Positions 48,820-60,928 of a stretch of 64,000 bases of DNA are shown here, one piece after another (position 1 is the first letter of the stretch; the number at the start of each line of letters is the position of its first letter). The stretch is taken from NCBI GenBank assembly GCA_020740775.1, contig JAHEWK010000001.1, positions 1,116,001 to 1,180,000 of the forward strand, in the 5' to 3' direction. The translations under genes and the position numbers were made by a program. This stretch comes from Ilyonectria destructans. Lineage: Eukaryota > Ascomycota > Sordariomycetes > Hypocreales > Nectriaceae. The notes beneath the pieces were generated by a model that searched no databases, was not told the origin of the DNA, and was given only the letters and a program-made list of their open reading frames with translations.

Positions 48820-51800
48820 ATGGCGGACTTCCCCAAGCACCCTTTCCTCCTCACTACTGAGGAGACGGCCCGGGCCCTCGGCACCGATGTTGACAAGGGC
48901 CTGACGTCGATCCAGGTCAACGAGCTTCAGCAAAAGTACCCCAAAAATGAACTTGATGTCGGCGGCACGATCCCTTGGTACAGCATCATGACCAAGCAGA
49001 TTCTCAATGCCATGATTATCGTGAGTTTTTTTCCTGCTCGTAATTGGTACTGGAACGAGATGAATTGCTAACCACTAGTCACAGGTTCTTGTGTTTGCCA
49101 TGGCCCTCAGCTTTGGTATCAAGGATTACATCGAAGGCGGTGTCCTGGCATTCGTCATTATTCTCAACGTCACCATTGGTTTCTGGCAGGAGTATCGCGC
49201 CGAGAAGCGCATGGATGCTCTCCGAGCTCTGTCATCCCCCAGTGCCATGGTTCTTCGCGACGGCAAGACTCAAGTCATCTCCAAGTAAGCTTCCCCACTG
49301 TCTCACCAGAGCCCTACGCCTAGTTCGATCGCGGTGCTAACCTTCTAATAGCCCGGAAGTCGTTCCCGGCGATATCGTTCTTCTCAAGATGGGTGACACC
49401 GTCCCCGCCGATCTCCGACTATTTGAGGCCATGAACCTCGCCTGCGAGGAAGGCCAGCTGACTGGCGAGTCCATTCCTGTCGAAAAGATCACCGATAACA
49501 ACATTGTGGAGCCTGGCACCGAGAAGATTGTCACCGAGGAGGGTGAGATTGGTATCGGTGACCGCATCAACATGGCATACGCCACCACCGTCGTCCGAAA
49601 GGGCCGTGGCCGTGGTATTGTGACTGCCACTGGTATGGATACCGAGGTCGGCAAGATTGCCGCCTCTACTTCCAAGAAGACTCGCAAGGCTGGCCGCTCC
49701 ATGAACTGGCGCAAGTACGGCAAGCGACAGCCTGTCGTCGGTCTCTCCAAGCGTATCTACGATATCATTGGAAAATTCCTTGGTCTTACCGAGGGTACTC
49801 CTCTGCAGAGGAAGCTCTCTGCTCTGGCTTACGTTCTCTTCGGCTGCGCCATCGTCCTCGCCATCATCGTCTTTGCTGTGAACCACTTTGACATGCGAAA
49901 CGAAGTTATCATTTATGCCACCTCTCTCGGTATTGCCATCATCCCCGAGTCTCTTGTTGCGTAAGTCCCTACCAGTCATTCGACACCGCATGACTAAATA
50001 GCTAACGTGGAAAATAGTGTCTTGACCATCACCATGGTTGTTGCCGTCACCGTCATGCGAAAGGCCAACGTCGTCGTCCGTGATCTCTCCGCCCTCGAGG
50101 CCCTCGGCGGTGTCACCAACATTTGCTCCGACAAGACCGGTACCCTGACTGAGGGTGCCATGATTGTCCGCAAGGCCTGGATCCCCTCGTCCAACCTATA
50201 CACCGTCCGAGAGTCGCAGAGCCCCAACGACCCCACCAAGGGCAAGGTTACCTTCTCCAAGCAGGACCCCCAGGAGCCCGAGACCGAGGAGCCTCCTCGT
50301 GACTACGACCGAGAGCGTTCTGCCGCTGTCCTCAAGTTCGATGTTCCTGACGAGAAGCTCAACCCCTCCAAGGCTGCCAGGGCTCCTGTCCCTGAGGTCG
50401 ACTGCGAGATGACTGATGAGCTCCGTGCCTTCCTCCTTTCTACTGCTCTCTGCAACCTGGCTACTGTGCGATTCGACGATGAGGAGGAGAAGTGGCAGAC
50501 GACCGGTGAGCCCACCGAGATTGCCCTCCAAGTCTTTGCCCACCGCTTCACCTACGGCAAGAAGACCCTTGAAGCCCAGGGCTGGAAGCAAACCGCCGAG
50601 TTCCCCTTTGACAGCTCCATCAAGCGCATGTCCGTCATCTACGATGCCCCCAGTGACGCCAGCGGCTCCATCATCGACACCGAGAACAGCATGGTCTTCA
50701 CCAAGGGCGCCGTTGAACGTGTCCTGGATCTCTGCACGCACATGGGCACTGGCAAGGACCGACAGGTTGTCACCAGCGAGCTCAAGGAGCATGTACTCAA
50801 CCAGATGAATGCCCTCGCCTCCCAAGGCCAACGTGTCCTTGCCATCGCCTACCGCCCATGGACTGGTCGCTGGACTGCCAAGCAGGGCTCTTCTCCCGCC
50901 GAGGATGAGAAGCTTCGTTCCGGTGTTGAGCAGGACCTGACTCTCCTCGGTCTTACTGGAATCTACGACCCTCCCCGCCGCGAGACCAAGCCTTCGATTG
51001 CTGAGTGCTCGCAGGCTGGTATCCGCGTCCACATGCTCACTGGTGACCACCCCGAGACTGCTAAGGCTATCGCTAAGGAGGTCGGTATCATCCCCAAGAA
51101 CCTGGGAATCCTGCCCGACCACGTTGCCCAGTCTATTGTCCAAAAGGCCACCGACTTCGACAAGATGACCGATGAGCAGATTGATGCCATGGAGGAGCTT
51201 CCCCTGGTTATTGCCCGCTGTGCCCCCGACACTAAGACCCGAATGATCGACGCCCTCCGCCGCCGTGGTGCCTTCATGGCCATGACTGGTGACGGTGTCA
51301 ACGATGCTCCCTCCCTGTCTCGCGCTGACGTCGGTATTGCCATGGGTTCTGGTTCCGATGTGGCCAAGTCCGCCGCCAAGATCGTGCTTACTGACGACAA
51401 GTTCAACTCCATCGTTTCTGCTATCCGCGAGGGCCGCCGCATGTTTGACAACATCCAGAAGTTCGTCCTGCACCTGCTCACCTCCAACGTCGGCGAGGTC
51501 ATCCTCCTGGTCGCTGGCCTCGGCTTCATCGACAAGAGTGGTTTCTCCGTCTTCCCTGTCTCGCCTCTTCAGATTATCTGGATCAACATGGCTACTTCCT
51601 CTTTCCCTGCCTTCGGACTTGGTCGTGAGGCTGCCGGTCAGGACGTCATGCGCAAGCCGCCGCAAGACAAGAAGCGCGGTGTCTTTACCAACCAGATTAT
51701 CGTTGACATGATTGTGTACGGCTGCATCATGGGCGCCTGCACCATGTCCACCTTCTGCATCATCATCTACGGCGCCAACGGCGGTGACCTCGGCGAGGAG

Positions 51801-52397
51801 TGCAACCAGCACTACTCCGAGGCCTGTATCCCCGTCTTCAAGGCTCGTGCCGCCACCTTTGCTGAACTGACCTGGCTGATCCTGATCTCCGCCTGGGAGT
51901 TCAAGAGCCTGCGCCGCTCCATCTTCCGCCTCAACCCCGACGACGACAGCCGATTCCCCGTCTTCAAGGACATCTACGCCAACAAGTTCCTCTTCTGGTC
52001 CGTCATCATCGGCGGCCTGTCCGTGTTCCCCGTCGTCTACATCCCCTTCCTCAACCACAAGTTCTTCAAGCACACTGGAATCAGCTGGGAGTGGGCTCTG
52101 TCCGTGGGCTTCACCATCGTCTTCGTTGCGGGCATTGAGCTCTGGAAGTTGACCAAGCGCCACTTCCGCCTCCTCGAGGACGCGCCTATCAAGCGCGGAT
52201 CTTGGGGCCAGGGTGGTTCCGACGAGGAGGGTCGCAAGTTCGGCCGCACCATGTCATTCTCCAGCTTCAAGACCTGGGCGTCCTTCTCGCGGAAGGATAC
52301 CGGCGATTCGTTGGGCAAGCACAGCAACTCTCGGGGCCATGGATCTGCGCACCCGAGCGTCATAGTTCCTCAGGGTCTAGCGGCCACCGAGGCATGA
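48820..52397 (+). CDS. ena1: P-type Na+/K+-exporting ATPase, ENA (type IID) family
   Basis: The exons are 48820-49020, 49085-49284, 49352-49960 and 50018-52397, in phase, giving 1129 residues. The P-type landmarks are all present: TGES at residues 171-174 (actuator domain), IPESLVAVLTITM in the membrane, DKTGTLT with phosphorylated Asp375, MLTGDHPETA, and GDGVNDAP at 761-768. The N-terminal cation-ATPase domain and ten expected membrane helices fit the plasma-membrane ENA pumps. These expel Na+ (and K+) at high salt or alkaline pH, when the proton gradient cannot drive antiport. A long minus-strand open frame inside the last exon (50196-52163) is a shadow caused by strong codon bias. Strong codon bias and the PacC-type array upstream suggest high, pH-regulated expression. 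Confidence 0.96.
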
Positions 52398-53787
52398 TTG
52401 TTCCCAATTTTTGCAATGAAACAAGATTAATGAGGAGGAAATAAGAATCTATAAAGATTTTGGGAGGATGAAAGAGAAAAATTGTGTTTGACGAGAAATG
52501 CATGATCCATCCTGACGGATGTTGATGATGACGGTTGATACCGTGGTTTTGTATCTTTGTTAGTTTTTGCCTCGACAGAAAGGCTTAGATATCCCCTGGC
52601 CAGCTACCAGAAATGGGCTGGCCGTACGAATAGCATTGAATTTGCGAGAATATTATCATGGTGCTTTTCCACGTTGTGATTAATGATCTAAGGAACGGAT
52701 TGCATGATCAATCTCTTTGTGAGGTAAGCTAGCTGACATGAATGTCATTAAATGATATGATCAACATCGACAAACGTGTTTTTGGTGTATGTAATGTACG
52801 ATGACCTGAGTTTAAAAACTCATAGCCAAGTTCAATAGCGCTCGAGACGAGTCCCTAGGACTCATTGTTTAGAAATGACTCCGCTGACAAAATCCCGAGC
52901 GCCGACTCAATCTCAACCCCCATCGTTGCGATCGTCGTCGGCATCTTCGCCGTTCGAAGTAGCTGGACTCGGTATTTCGCTGGTCTCGGTATTTTAAGCT
53001 GATGAACTTAACATCGGCTCGAATCACCCGAGTTTGCTAAATGTCTCAGATTCCTAGTCAAATATACACCATGGTAGCCCACGTCAGTTTGCTGGGGATG
53101 AGTCGTTGGTATTGTTGCCGTCGTTGGGCAAGGTGTATATAGATGTGTTGTTTTGGGTCTTATGTGAGGCGGTGCTGTCGTACTCAGACCAGCGACACTG
53201 GGTGTTGCTATCGCTCGATATAAATGATCGCCCACAGTCTCCGCTGCAAGGAGGTCTGAGTTTATATAATTGCCAGTCGAAAGAAGGGTATTTCGTGCTG
53301 TGTTTATAGCGCAGTTAGCTACTGTACTCTTGCGAAGTTAATATTTGCTGTTCACTTACCTTTAATATGCTCCATCGCACGATGTTGAGCCAATGTCACG
53401 CGTGAGGTTCGCCGATGATGAGCGATTGGAACAAGTCGCGGACCCGCTTCAACTGTGCTGTCCCTACGCTTGAGTCTCGGGGGTAGAGGATCCAATCGCG
53501 AAACCGAAGGCGTGGCTAGGGCTGGGTGACCAAGTTGGCCCCATCGATCAGAAGGACGGGTAGAATCTCAGGTTGACGGTATTCTTATACGACTTGATGC
53601 AATTGCGGCAGCAGATGGAGTTGGTACGGCCAAGGCGGGCGATCAAGGTTGCCCGCACCTTGATGCGAAGAAGGCGCTGGTGAAAGAAACACTCAGGCGG
53701 GTGAATGTGTTCAGCAGTGATATACACAGCCTGAAAGCCAACCTTTCGATGCGGCGGATACTATCCAAGAGAACACCCTCCGAAGAT
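52398..53787. other. Intergenic region downstream of the sodium ATPase
   Basis: The first part is presumably the 3' UTR. No gene, RNA or repeat is recognised in the rest. Confidence 0.5.
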
Positions 53788-54171
53788 CTAGTGGTGGAGA
53801 AGAAGCAACAGCAGCTTAGGCTGGGGATCGTCCAGGGACAGGCTTGAAGCCTTGAGTTGCTGGAAGGCCAAATCAGTAAAATCCGGGATACCTAAAGCGG
53901 CATGGCTGAGTAGGTTGTGCTGTAGTTTTCCAATGTGTACAGCGAGCGTTGCGCGATTGGCGTCAGACTGTTCGATCTCGACGGTGACGATTTCGAGTGG
54001 TACAATGCCGTCGCCCATCGACGTGCTGGTTCCGTCAGGGAGCGCCATGGGGGTTAGCATGCCCCGCCAGCCGGAGAAGAGGTCGAAGATTTTCTTCGCT
54101 CCGTGGAGCGAGACTTCCGTGCTATATTTGTGCGTGGACGGGTAGGCGTCAAATAGCTCGGGATTGCACAA
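53788..54171 (-). pseudogene. Fragment of an SNF2-helicase-like protein (downstream piece)
   Basis: A 127-codon minus-strand frame contains CNPELFDAY and GWRGMLTPMALPDG, which resemble the region after the ATPase core in fungal SNF2-like helicases. The coding frame appears to run on upstream for a few codons without a start. It ends soon after in an acidic and leucine-rich tail. No helicase motif lies within it. I take it as a remnant; the family assignment is weak and from memory. Confidence 0.35.
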
Positions 54172-54232
54172 GTGGAAGGGGTAGTACCTTGCCGGAAAGC
54201 ATGACGCGCGATAACGAAAGGTACGACTTGGT

Positions 54233-54247
54233 CCCTAACCCTAACCC
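54233..54247. repeat. Interstitial telomeric repeat, (CCCTAA)2CCC
   Basis: CCCTAACCCTAACCC is the fungal telomere repeat (TTAGGG on the minus strand), 2.5 units. It lies 1 nt beyond the stop codon of the minus-strand pseudogene at 54249-55059. Confidence 0.8.
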
Positions 54248-54248
54248 T

Positions 54249-55059
54249 TCAGGGATCCAGTCCTCGTGAGTTGTTCAGGAGTCGCTCTTCCTCTCGGGTG
54301 AGGATCGCCTCATCTGAAATCTGTGCGTCGACGTCTCTCATCTGGGTGATCCGGGAGCTATTCGCCGCGATGCTCTTCTTTGCCTTTGAGATTCGACCTA
54401 TCCCCGTTGCATATGAGGTAAGCATGATGACTCGAGCAGTCTATACAACTGCAATTTACCCCAGCCCAAAAAGTTGGCCGACTGTTCCCTCACAACACCA
54501 TCATTAAAATACCAGACTTCTAATTTGGTACTAGAGGTTGCTGCACTTTTCTCTTTGCAGTATTCAACTAGAGCAAGCTGAAGGTTAATAAGAACCTGGT
54601 CGGCCTCGCAGCCCTCAGTAACCTCGTTGTTGGTGTCGGGGTCGTATACGAGTAGGGCTTTCCCCCCCTAGGCCGGTTAATTAGCATCGCGGCCCAGGAC
54701 TGCTAGTTCTGGATCTCGACGTCTTCATCGAGCCTATGCTCCGTACGATAGGTAGCGACTGGGTGGTGAAAGTACCCAATTCGTGCTAGCCTACCGTACA
54801 GAGGGGCCCTATACCATTCGTCCAGGGTCGCAAGGTCCTGTGCATGCCGTTTCGCATTGGACCATGTTTCCCGCTCCTCTCTATCATTGTACCCTACAGC
54901 CTGGAGGAAGACTAGAGGGCCTTCAGTGGATGATAGAAGACTCAGATAGTCTTTGAGGGGCTGTCCGTGGGGCGTGGGCCGTTGCGATGGTATTGCCGGA
55001 ATCTCCGGCACACTGCTGGCCTGAGGCCGTGCAGGTATGTGAACCTCAAAGCGAGGCAT
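54249..55059 (-). pseudogene. Broken gene of an uncharacterised fungal family
   Basis: Reading starts at ATG 55059 and gives a protein-like sequence (LARIGYFHHPVATYR). It meets TAG at 54703-54705, where the frame otherwise continues sensibly. A run of seven G on the minus strand (54662-54668) then shifts the frame; beyond it the sequence again looks coding (LLVYDPDTNNE, LQLALVEYC). A 62-nt intron (54459-54398, GTAAAT...GATAG) leads to a last exon with ISDEAILTREEERLL, ending at TGA 54249-54251. The coherent sense across one stop, one shift and one intron marks a recent pseudogene or a sequencing problem in the homopolymer. I do not know the function. Confidence 0.6.
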
Positions 55060-55149
55060 TATGGTGGGAATCTCTATACTAGTATAATTAGTATACAGAG
55101 CTCAAAAATAGGTTGCAATTTAATAAGATTATACCAGCTATAGCCGGCT

Positions 55150-56250
55150 CTAGGAACTGCAGTTGCAGAAATAGACCAACTGCAGTTCCTTGAGGCAGGG
55201 GGCATCATTGGGGTATTGGGGACTTACCTTGGGCGATAGGTGTTCTTTCGCGATATTGTCCATCAGACGTTGCATCTCTCCGGCATTGTCGAGAGCTCGG
55301 AGCTTACGGTTGGGGTTGGTGCAGTCATCCTTTGAATGGTACAAGCAGTACACGTTGAGCACTCCACTCCACAGGGTCATCAGTTCGTTGAATGCCTGGT
55401 TGACGGTGGCTGCCGGCATAAACATGATTGACGGTCTAAATAACCGCTCGCCCTCGAGGAGGGATGCAGGGTTTTTCTTGGCATGTGTAATCTTGTCGTT
55501 AATAAGAAAGGAGAGGGCCAAGGCCGACGTGAACGTCTTGCCGGTTCCGCGCTCGTTTAGCAAGCCAATACCTAGAGGGTGCAAAAGATCTGGACCATGG
55601 GCGTTAGAGCAAGTGGTTTCCGAGAGCCGGGCAAGTGTACGCCGATTGAGTGTATCAGAGATATCGTGGCAAAAGAACTGAAAGGTGGCTTGCCATCGTT
55701 GGTAGAGGTCTGGACACCAGGACACGGGGGCCAGAGTCAAAACTTGTACTGCGTGCGCAAGGACTAAGGCCATAGTGGGGATGGCGGGCTTGTTACTGTC
55801 TCCGTTGAGGGCAATATTTGACTCGAATACTGGGATGAAGGTTGGCTTGCGACAGGATGCCGCAACTGTATCGACAAATCGTTGGGCTTCGCCGTTCTGT
55901 AACTCCTCCGAGAGGAATATGGGTGCGATATATCCACTGTCGTTGTTATAGACGTTGATGGATGTCTCGTCTCTATAGGTCAGATGGTATGTAGAGGTCT
56001 TTGTTGGCTGTTTCGGGTGACTGCTCTTAATGCTGTCAATTGCCAAAGCGATATCGTCTGTCTCCGTAGCGTGCGCTAGCCCAGATGCGCACTCGTCCGA
56101 TTTGTTGGACGAGAAGTCCCAGTGTTTTCCCAAAGCTCCGGCTGATAAGTCTAGGCGAAATGGTGATATATAGCTTCTGAAAACATCATCTTGTCGTAAG
56201 ATGTCCGTATTCGAGTATATGACGGTCGCTCGATTTAAGTCGATAGCTGG
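55150..56250 (-). pseudogene. N-terminal part of an SNF2-helicase-like protein
   Basis: The minus-strand frame is open from 56250 (after a TAG at 56251-56253) to a stop at 55150, with no ATG in its first part. It holds GIGLLNERGTGKTFTSALAL, which aligns with SNF2 motif I (where LADEMGLGKT is usual), and motif Ia-like RPSIMFMPAATVNQAF. The DEAH motif and the C-terminal helicase half are absent, so this is a truncated copy. It is followed on the same strand by an unrelated pseudogene and then another SNF2-like piece, suggesting a rearranged gene. Many fungal genomes carry such degraded helicase-like genes in accessory or subtelomeric DNA. Confidence 0.5.
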
Positions 56251-56406
56251 CTACCGGCTTGGGCGTCCCGGCTCCTCACATCTCTCATCAACGTCCCCTC
56301 TCTAGTTCGGCCTTGGAGCGCACAGTTAGAAAACATCTTGCATCGGGGTGGTAGTTGACTCACAGTTGATGCTCAGCATAGCGGGCATCATCGCCTGCTT
56401 CTGCAG

Positions 56407-56853
56407 TCAGGTCTGCGCCAAACCGCTAGCCCGTTGGTTGGGACGAATGTCGGCGCAGTTGCGACACTCGACCTTGGTATCGCCATACTCGACCCAGCCG
56501 CATGGGCGTTGTCGGTGGGCGATGATGCCTTGCGGGTGCGTCGCGCAGAAATGGTAGGGGTTGGTCGAGGGAGTCTTATGAGGATAGTATATAGCGTGCG
56601 GTGCCGTCTAGAGATGAGAATGCTCGGGACAGACCAAGAAACGAGTAACAGAAGACGTTGACCTCTCGAAGGGCGTGGGCGATTCGGTCGACGGAGGCCG
56701 CGCCGGTGAGGCGCTCAGCCTCGTCCTTGGTGTAGTATAGATTTCCTGCTTAAGAGGAAGTTCCTGTGAAATAGCGGGTAAGCTTGGCGAAGGAAAGGTG
56801 ATTACATCGCCGCTTTGGCTGCCGACGGCTCCCAGCGCAGGAGTGGTAGCCAT
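56407..56853 (-). pseudogene. Broken minus-strand gene with a Cys/His-rich segment
   Basis: From ATG 56853 a short frame runs to about 56745, where sensible coding switches frame (consistent with a 2-base duplication) into a stretch containing KDEAERLTGAASVDRIAHAL. A stop follows near 56573. Further downstream, 56553-56407 reads as a Cys/His-rich stretch (CATHPQGIIAHR, VECRNCADI). The pieces look like one degraded gene, but I do not recognise the family. Confidence 0.4.
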
Positions 56854-58055
56854 GTTTAAGGCGGCGAGGGCTGCAGTCCATGGACGAGAAGTACGCCCAA
56901 GACTCAACCTTGGCGTCAGCCGCCGCCCGCCTGGTATCCCGTCACGTCGACTTTTGGATCGATACCGACCTCGTCAGGGTCCCCGAGGGTGAAGAACGTG
57001 AGTTGTATAAAAAGGTCGAACCAGATTTGAGTGGCACTCTTCATCATGGCAGGCTGAGATTCTTTTCCAGGAGGGCCGTTGCAATCTTGGGCGGTGGTAA
57101 ACACTTCGGAACCTTGTGCAACTAGCGTGGTTCTTTCCGTCATAAAGTGCCACGTCAGGCACTCTTTGTCAAGGTCATAGCCGTTGATAAGGTTAAGAAG
57201 GCCTTGCGTACAGTACTGCCCGCCTTGCTAGCTGTCGCCCAAGGCTCCTGCAGTCGCCTGGATCGAGTTGCCAGCCATCTACCAGGGGCAAGCTGTTCGG
57301 GTGGAGTCAAGGTGTCTGACGAATCGAGAACCGAAGTCTAATCTGATAGAGCCGGCATGTGGGCGTAGGAACGCCGGGAGGGATGTCCGCAGTGTAAAGC
57401 GAGTCCCGGGAAGTCGTTTCGTTACGAAGTCACCTTGTGTGTCGCTGGGAAGCTGAAATGCCCGGATAATATATAGAGAAAATGGGTGCTGGGGGTGATA
57501 GGGTTGATGGAGGATGAGGGAGGATGAAGCACCGATCTGATCCGGAATTTATAGTCAAAGGCCCAGTGCTTGGGCAACTCTCAGCTCGGACTTTGCCGTC
57601 AGCAGCAGGCTGAGCGGCGTCGGACAGAATAAAGAGACAAGCGCCAAACTTTGTGTGTTTGCGGGTGTTTTCCAGTAGAACCAGGAAGCGGTGCTTATTT
57701 GTTTGTTTGGTTGCCTGCCTGCCTTTTCGCTGGTGCTTGCCAACAAGTGTATGCAGCATTACGTGACACAGAAGAGGGGGCATGGATTGCAGTTGGCGTA
57801 ATATGTCAAGCTATTTACAAAGGACCTGGCATTCACCCCGCCAAGCTGGATGCTAAGAATGCCTCTACTGGTAAAGCCAGACTAAAAGAGTTGATTGATC
57901 CCCAATCTTAGTTATAACAACAAGGTTAGCAAAAATAGTTCAGGGCCGATCCGGAGGGGTTGCTCACCATCGGAGGCCGTCCCCACCGACCTCCGAGCCT
58001 AGCCTGATGAGGTAAGCCGGACCACTACCGAGACTTAGGTAAGCATGAGTCGGGG
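56854..58055. other. Intergenic region between pseudogene block and thiolase gene
   Basis: An 81-codon plus-strand frame at 56880-57125 is the only one with a protein-like look (SRHVDFWIDTDLVRVPEGEE), with no known relative. Nothing else can be supported. Confidence 0.4.
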
Positions 58056-58263
58056 CCTCGGCGCCCCCAGACCGATACTTCCGCGGGAAACAAGCCGCGC
58101 AGCAGATGTGCCTCGGCCCAACCCCACACGCTCCATCAACTAACTTATTGTAGCGAGGCGGAACGGTCAAGGACGGAGTAAGTACCGCGACAGGTTGCCG
58201 TGGCGCGTATGATGAAGCGTTGAACGGCGGCCAAAGCTTCCGTCCCCCTCCTCGCTGCCTCGG
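58056..58263 (+). promoter_or_regulatory. Three FarA/FarB-type CCTCGG boxes in the thiolase promoter
   Basis: CCTCGG occurs at 58056-58061, 58111-58116 and 58258-58263, that is 325, 270 and 123 bp before the start codon. This is the core bound by the fatty-acid regulators FarA/FarB (CTF1 in Fusarium), which induce beta-oxidation genes. Three in about 330 bp is well above chance. Binding is inferred. Confidence 0.6.
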
Positions 58264-58380
58264 TTCGATGCCATGATTTGAACCTCTTCTTTCGCGTCTT
58301 CCGCAATCGGTTCAGTATCCAACATCTCCCTTTGTTTATTCCCTTCCACCACCAAAGATACCCCCACATACGTCGTCGCC

Positions 58381-59852
58381 ATGGCTGTCGAGAGAATTGG
58401 TTCCATCCTGAAGCACCTGGCCCCTGGGTCGTCGCTGAACAACATGTAAGTAAGACGTGGGTCTGTCTAGCTTTTACCCCGGATTTGAGGAGATGGGTTG
58501 AAGCTAGCCAGTATGCGTGGACAAGCTGAGCTGACCGCGCTTAAAGCACATCCAAGAATGCCGACGATATCGTCATCACCCTCGCGATTCGAACGCCGCT
58601 CACCAAGGCCAAGAAGGGTGGTTTCAAGGATTCAACCCTAGAGTATATGCTGTATGCGCTGCTCAAGGAGGTCCGCGAGCGATCCGACTTGGATCCTAGC
58701 CTCGTCGAGGATGTCTGCCTGGGCAATGTATGTGATCTCGCCTGCTGAGCTTTGCGCAAGATTGCTAACCAAGAGTTGCATCCAGGTCTCCGATGGCAAG
58801 GCCGCCTACAAGGTCCGCGCCGCTGCTCTGGCCGCCGGCTTCCCCAACACCGCCGGCGCCTCGTCCGTAAACCGATTCTGCGCCTCTGGCCTCAAGGCCA
58901 CGGCCGATATTGCCAACTCCATCACCAACGACGTGATATCGATCGGAATCGCCATGGGCGCCGAGAACATGACTGTTGGCGGCGACAAGCTCGACCAGCC
59001 CTTCGACGAGGCCGTCACCTCGGCGAGCCAAGAGGCCGAGGACTGCATGCAGCCCATGGGATGGACCAGCGAGAACGTGAGCAAGGACTTTGGCGTCAAC
59101 CGAGACCTCATGGACGCGTTTGCCGCCGAGAGCTTCCAGAAAGCCGAGGCTGCGAAGAACGCCGGCTGGTTTGCGGACGAGATTGTGCCCATCAAGACCA
59201 AGATCCAGGGCCCCGATGGCGAGTGGAAGGAGGTGACCCTGACCGAGGACGAAGGCATCCGACCCGGCACCACCAAGGAGAGCCTGTCCAAGATCCGAGC
59301 GGCGTTCCCTCAATGGGGCGGCTGCACCACTGGTGGCAATGCCAGCCAGATCACAGACGGAGGTGAGTGTTTTCCTCGGACTCTTTAACTCTCATGAGTG
59401 TACCTAAGCTGACTCTTCAACTAGCTGCCGCCGTTCTCTTGATGAAGCGATCCACTGCCATCAAGCTCGGCCAGCCCATCGTGGCCAAGTACGTCGGCTC
59501 GACCGTCGCCGGTCTGGCCCCGCGCATCATGGGCATCGGCCCTACCGTCGCCATCCCCAAGCTCCTGACGACCTTCAACATCTCCCTAGACGACATCGAC
59601 GTCGTCGAGGTCAACGAGGCCTTTGCCTCCATGGGCGTCTACTGCCGCAACAATCTCGGCCTGACGTCGCAGAAGATGAACCCTCGCGGCGGTGCCATTG
59701 CCCTGGGACACCCGCTGGGCGCGACCGGTGTGCGACAGATCGTGACGGGACTGAGCGAGTTGAGGCGGACGAAGAAGAAGATTCTGCTGACGAGCATGTG
59801 CATTGGCACGGGCCAGGGAATGGCGGGACTGTTCGTTAACGAGCAGGTGTAG
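58381..59852 (+). CDS. POT1: Peroxisomal 3-ketoacyl-CoA thiolase
   Basis: The exons are 58381-58445, 58547-58727, 58786-59362 and 59425-59852, all in phase, giving 416 residues. It cleaves 3-ketoacyl-CoA with CoA to acetyl-CoA and a shortened acyl-CoA, the last step of beta-oxidation. The active-site nucleophile is the cysteine in SVNRFCASGLKA; GHPLGATG carries the catalytic histidine and MCIGTGQG the second cysteine. The N-terminus holds RIGSILKHL (residues 5-13), which fits the PTS2 peroxisomal import signal R-I-x5-H-L, so a peroxisomal site is likely. Length and motifs are normal. CCTCGG boxes upstream suggest induction by fatty acids. Confidence 0.96.
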
Positions 59853-60928
59853 ATTGGTCAAAAGCAGCCTTGTATTTAGTATCTATGTAACAATATGTTG
59901 CCATCTAGAATGACGTGCACACGTGCCGGGACTGCATAAGCTTGAACCTGACAGACCGATAACTTTATGGATGTATATTTGTTATCGAGGGACATGAGAC
60001 AACATGAGCCGAGTAGACTGTCTCGCGTGTGGGAATGTCTTGCAATTACTCATTTCGGTGTCCCTCCCGACGGTTACACTACCCGCTCCAGCACAACGGC
60101 GACTGGGACCTGGCTGCACCCCTATCGCACAGCGCCTCCTGCGGTGTAGCCAGAGATGTCATCATGCCAACCCCACGCCCACCCACTAGAAGTCGTAGAG
60201 TCGCGGCGTGTGGCCTTGCTCCGCGACGCCGTTGGCTGGCGTCTCGCAACCACCGGACGATCAGCCGGCCGATGTCGGGTGGACCCTCGCATCCCCTGTT
60301 CAGTGATGGGTGCACCGGGCAGGGACCCGCTGAGAAACTCCAGGGCAGCCATTGGGCTCGCGGCGACGGCCAACTGCCAGCGGCTTCAGCGGGTGTGGTC
60401 ACCTGAAGCCTCCCGCTGCAGGCGCAGGCGGCCTGATGTCACACGCTACGCACGCTAGCTGCGGCTCTCCAACGCCCCCAACGCCCCGACTCCATAGGCG
60501 ACCCCGTGTTTGGCCGCCCGCCGCCCGCCGCTCGGCCAAAAATTATTCGCCATGGGGAATATGCCTGATGATCAGGTAAATCCGGGCCTGAATGACAAAC
60601 TCTCCCACGCTGTTTGTCTCCTAGCTTGTTTTCGTTTTTTCCTCCGCTTTGCCTCACCGTCGTTGGAGGATTAGAGTTAGAGGAAGCGATCGTTGCCCAG
60701 GTGTCATGCCTTTGTCACCCCGTGTGTCGTCCTCGTTGTCCCTCGTCTCGCGTCATCTTCCGCCGTCCGTTTCTGTGCCACGCAACACCGACACCGCAAC
60801 ACCACGAATCCGCGAATCGGCAACCATCCGCTGCCCTTCGGACGCCGGTCGATAACGACACTCGACTCTTCGGTTAAGATTGACGACGTCGGCTTCGACT
60901 TCGATTTCGTCATCTTCCCACCGACATC
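59853..60928. other. Intergenic region and leader of the SulP transporter gene
   Basis: No gene is recognised. The part nearest the transporter (60600-60928) is C/T-rich and probably its 5' UTR. Confidence 0.5.

Noticed and set aside
50196..52163. Minus-strand open frame of 655 codons inside the sodium ATPase gene
   Set aside because: It mirrors the plus-strand gene, which has all P-type motifs. Strong third-position C/G bias keeps the antisense frame open, and its product has no recognisable motif.
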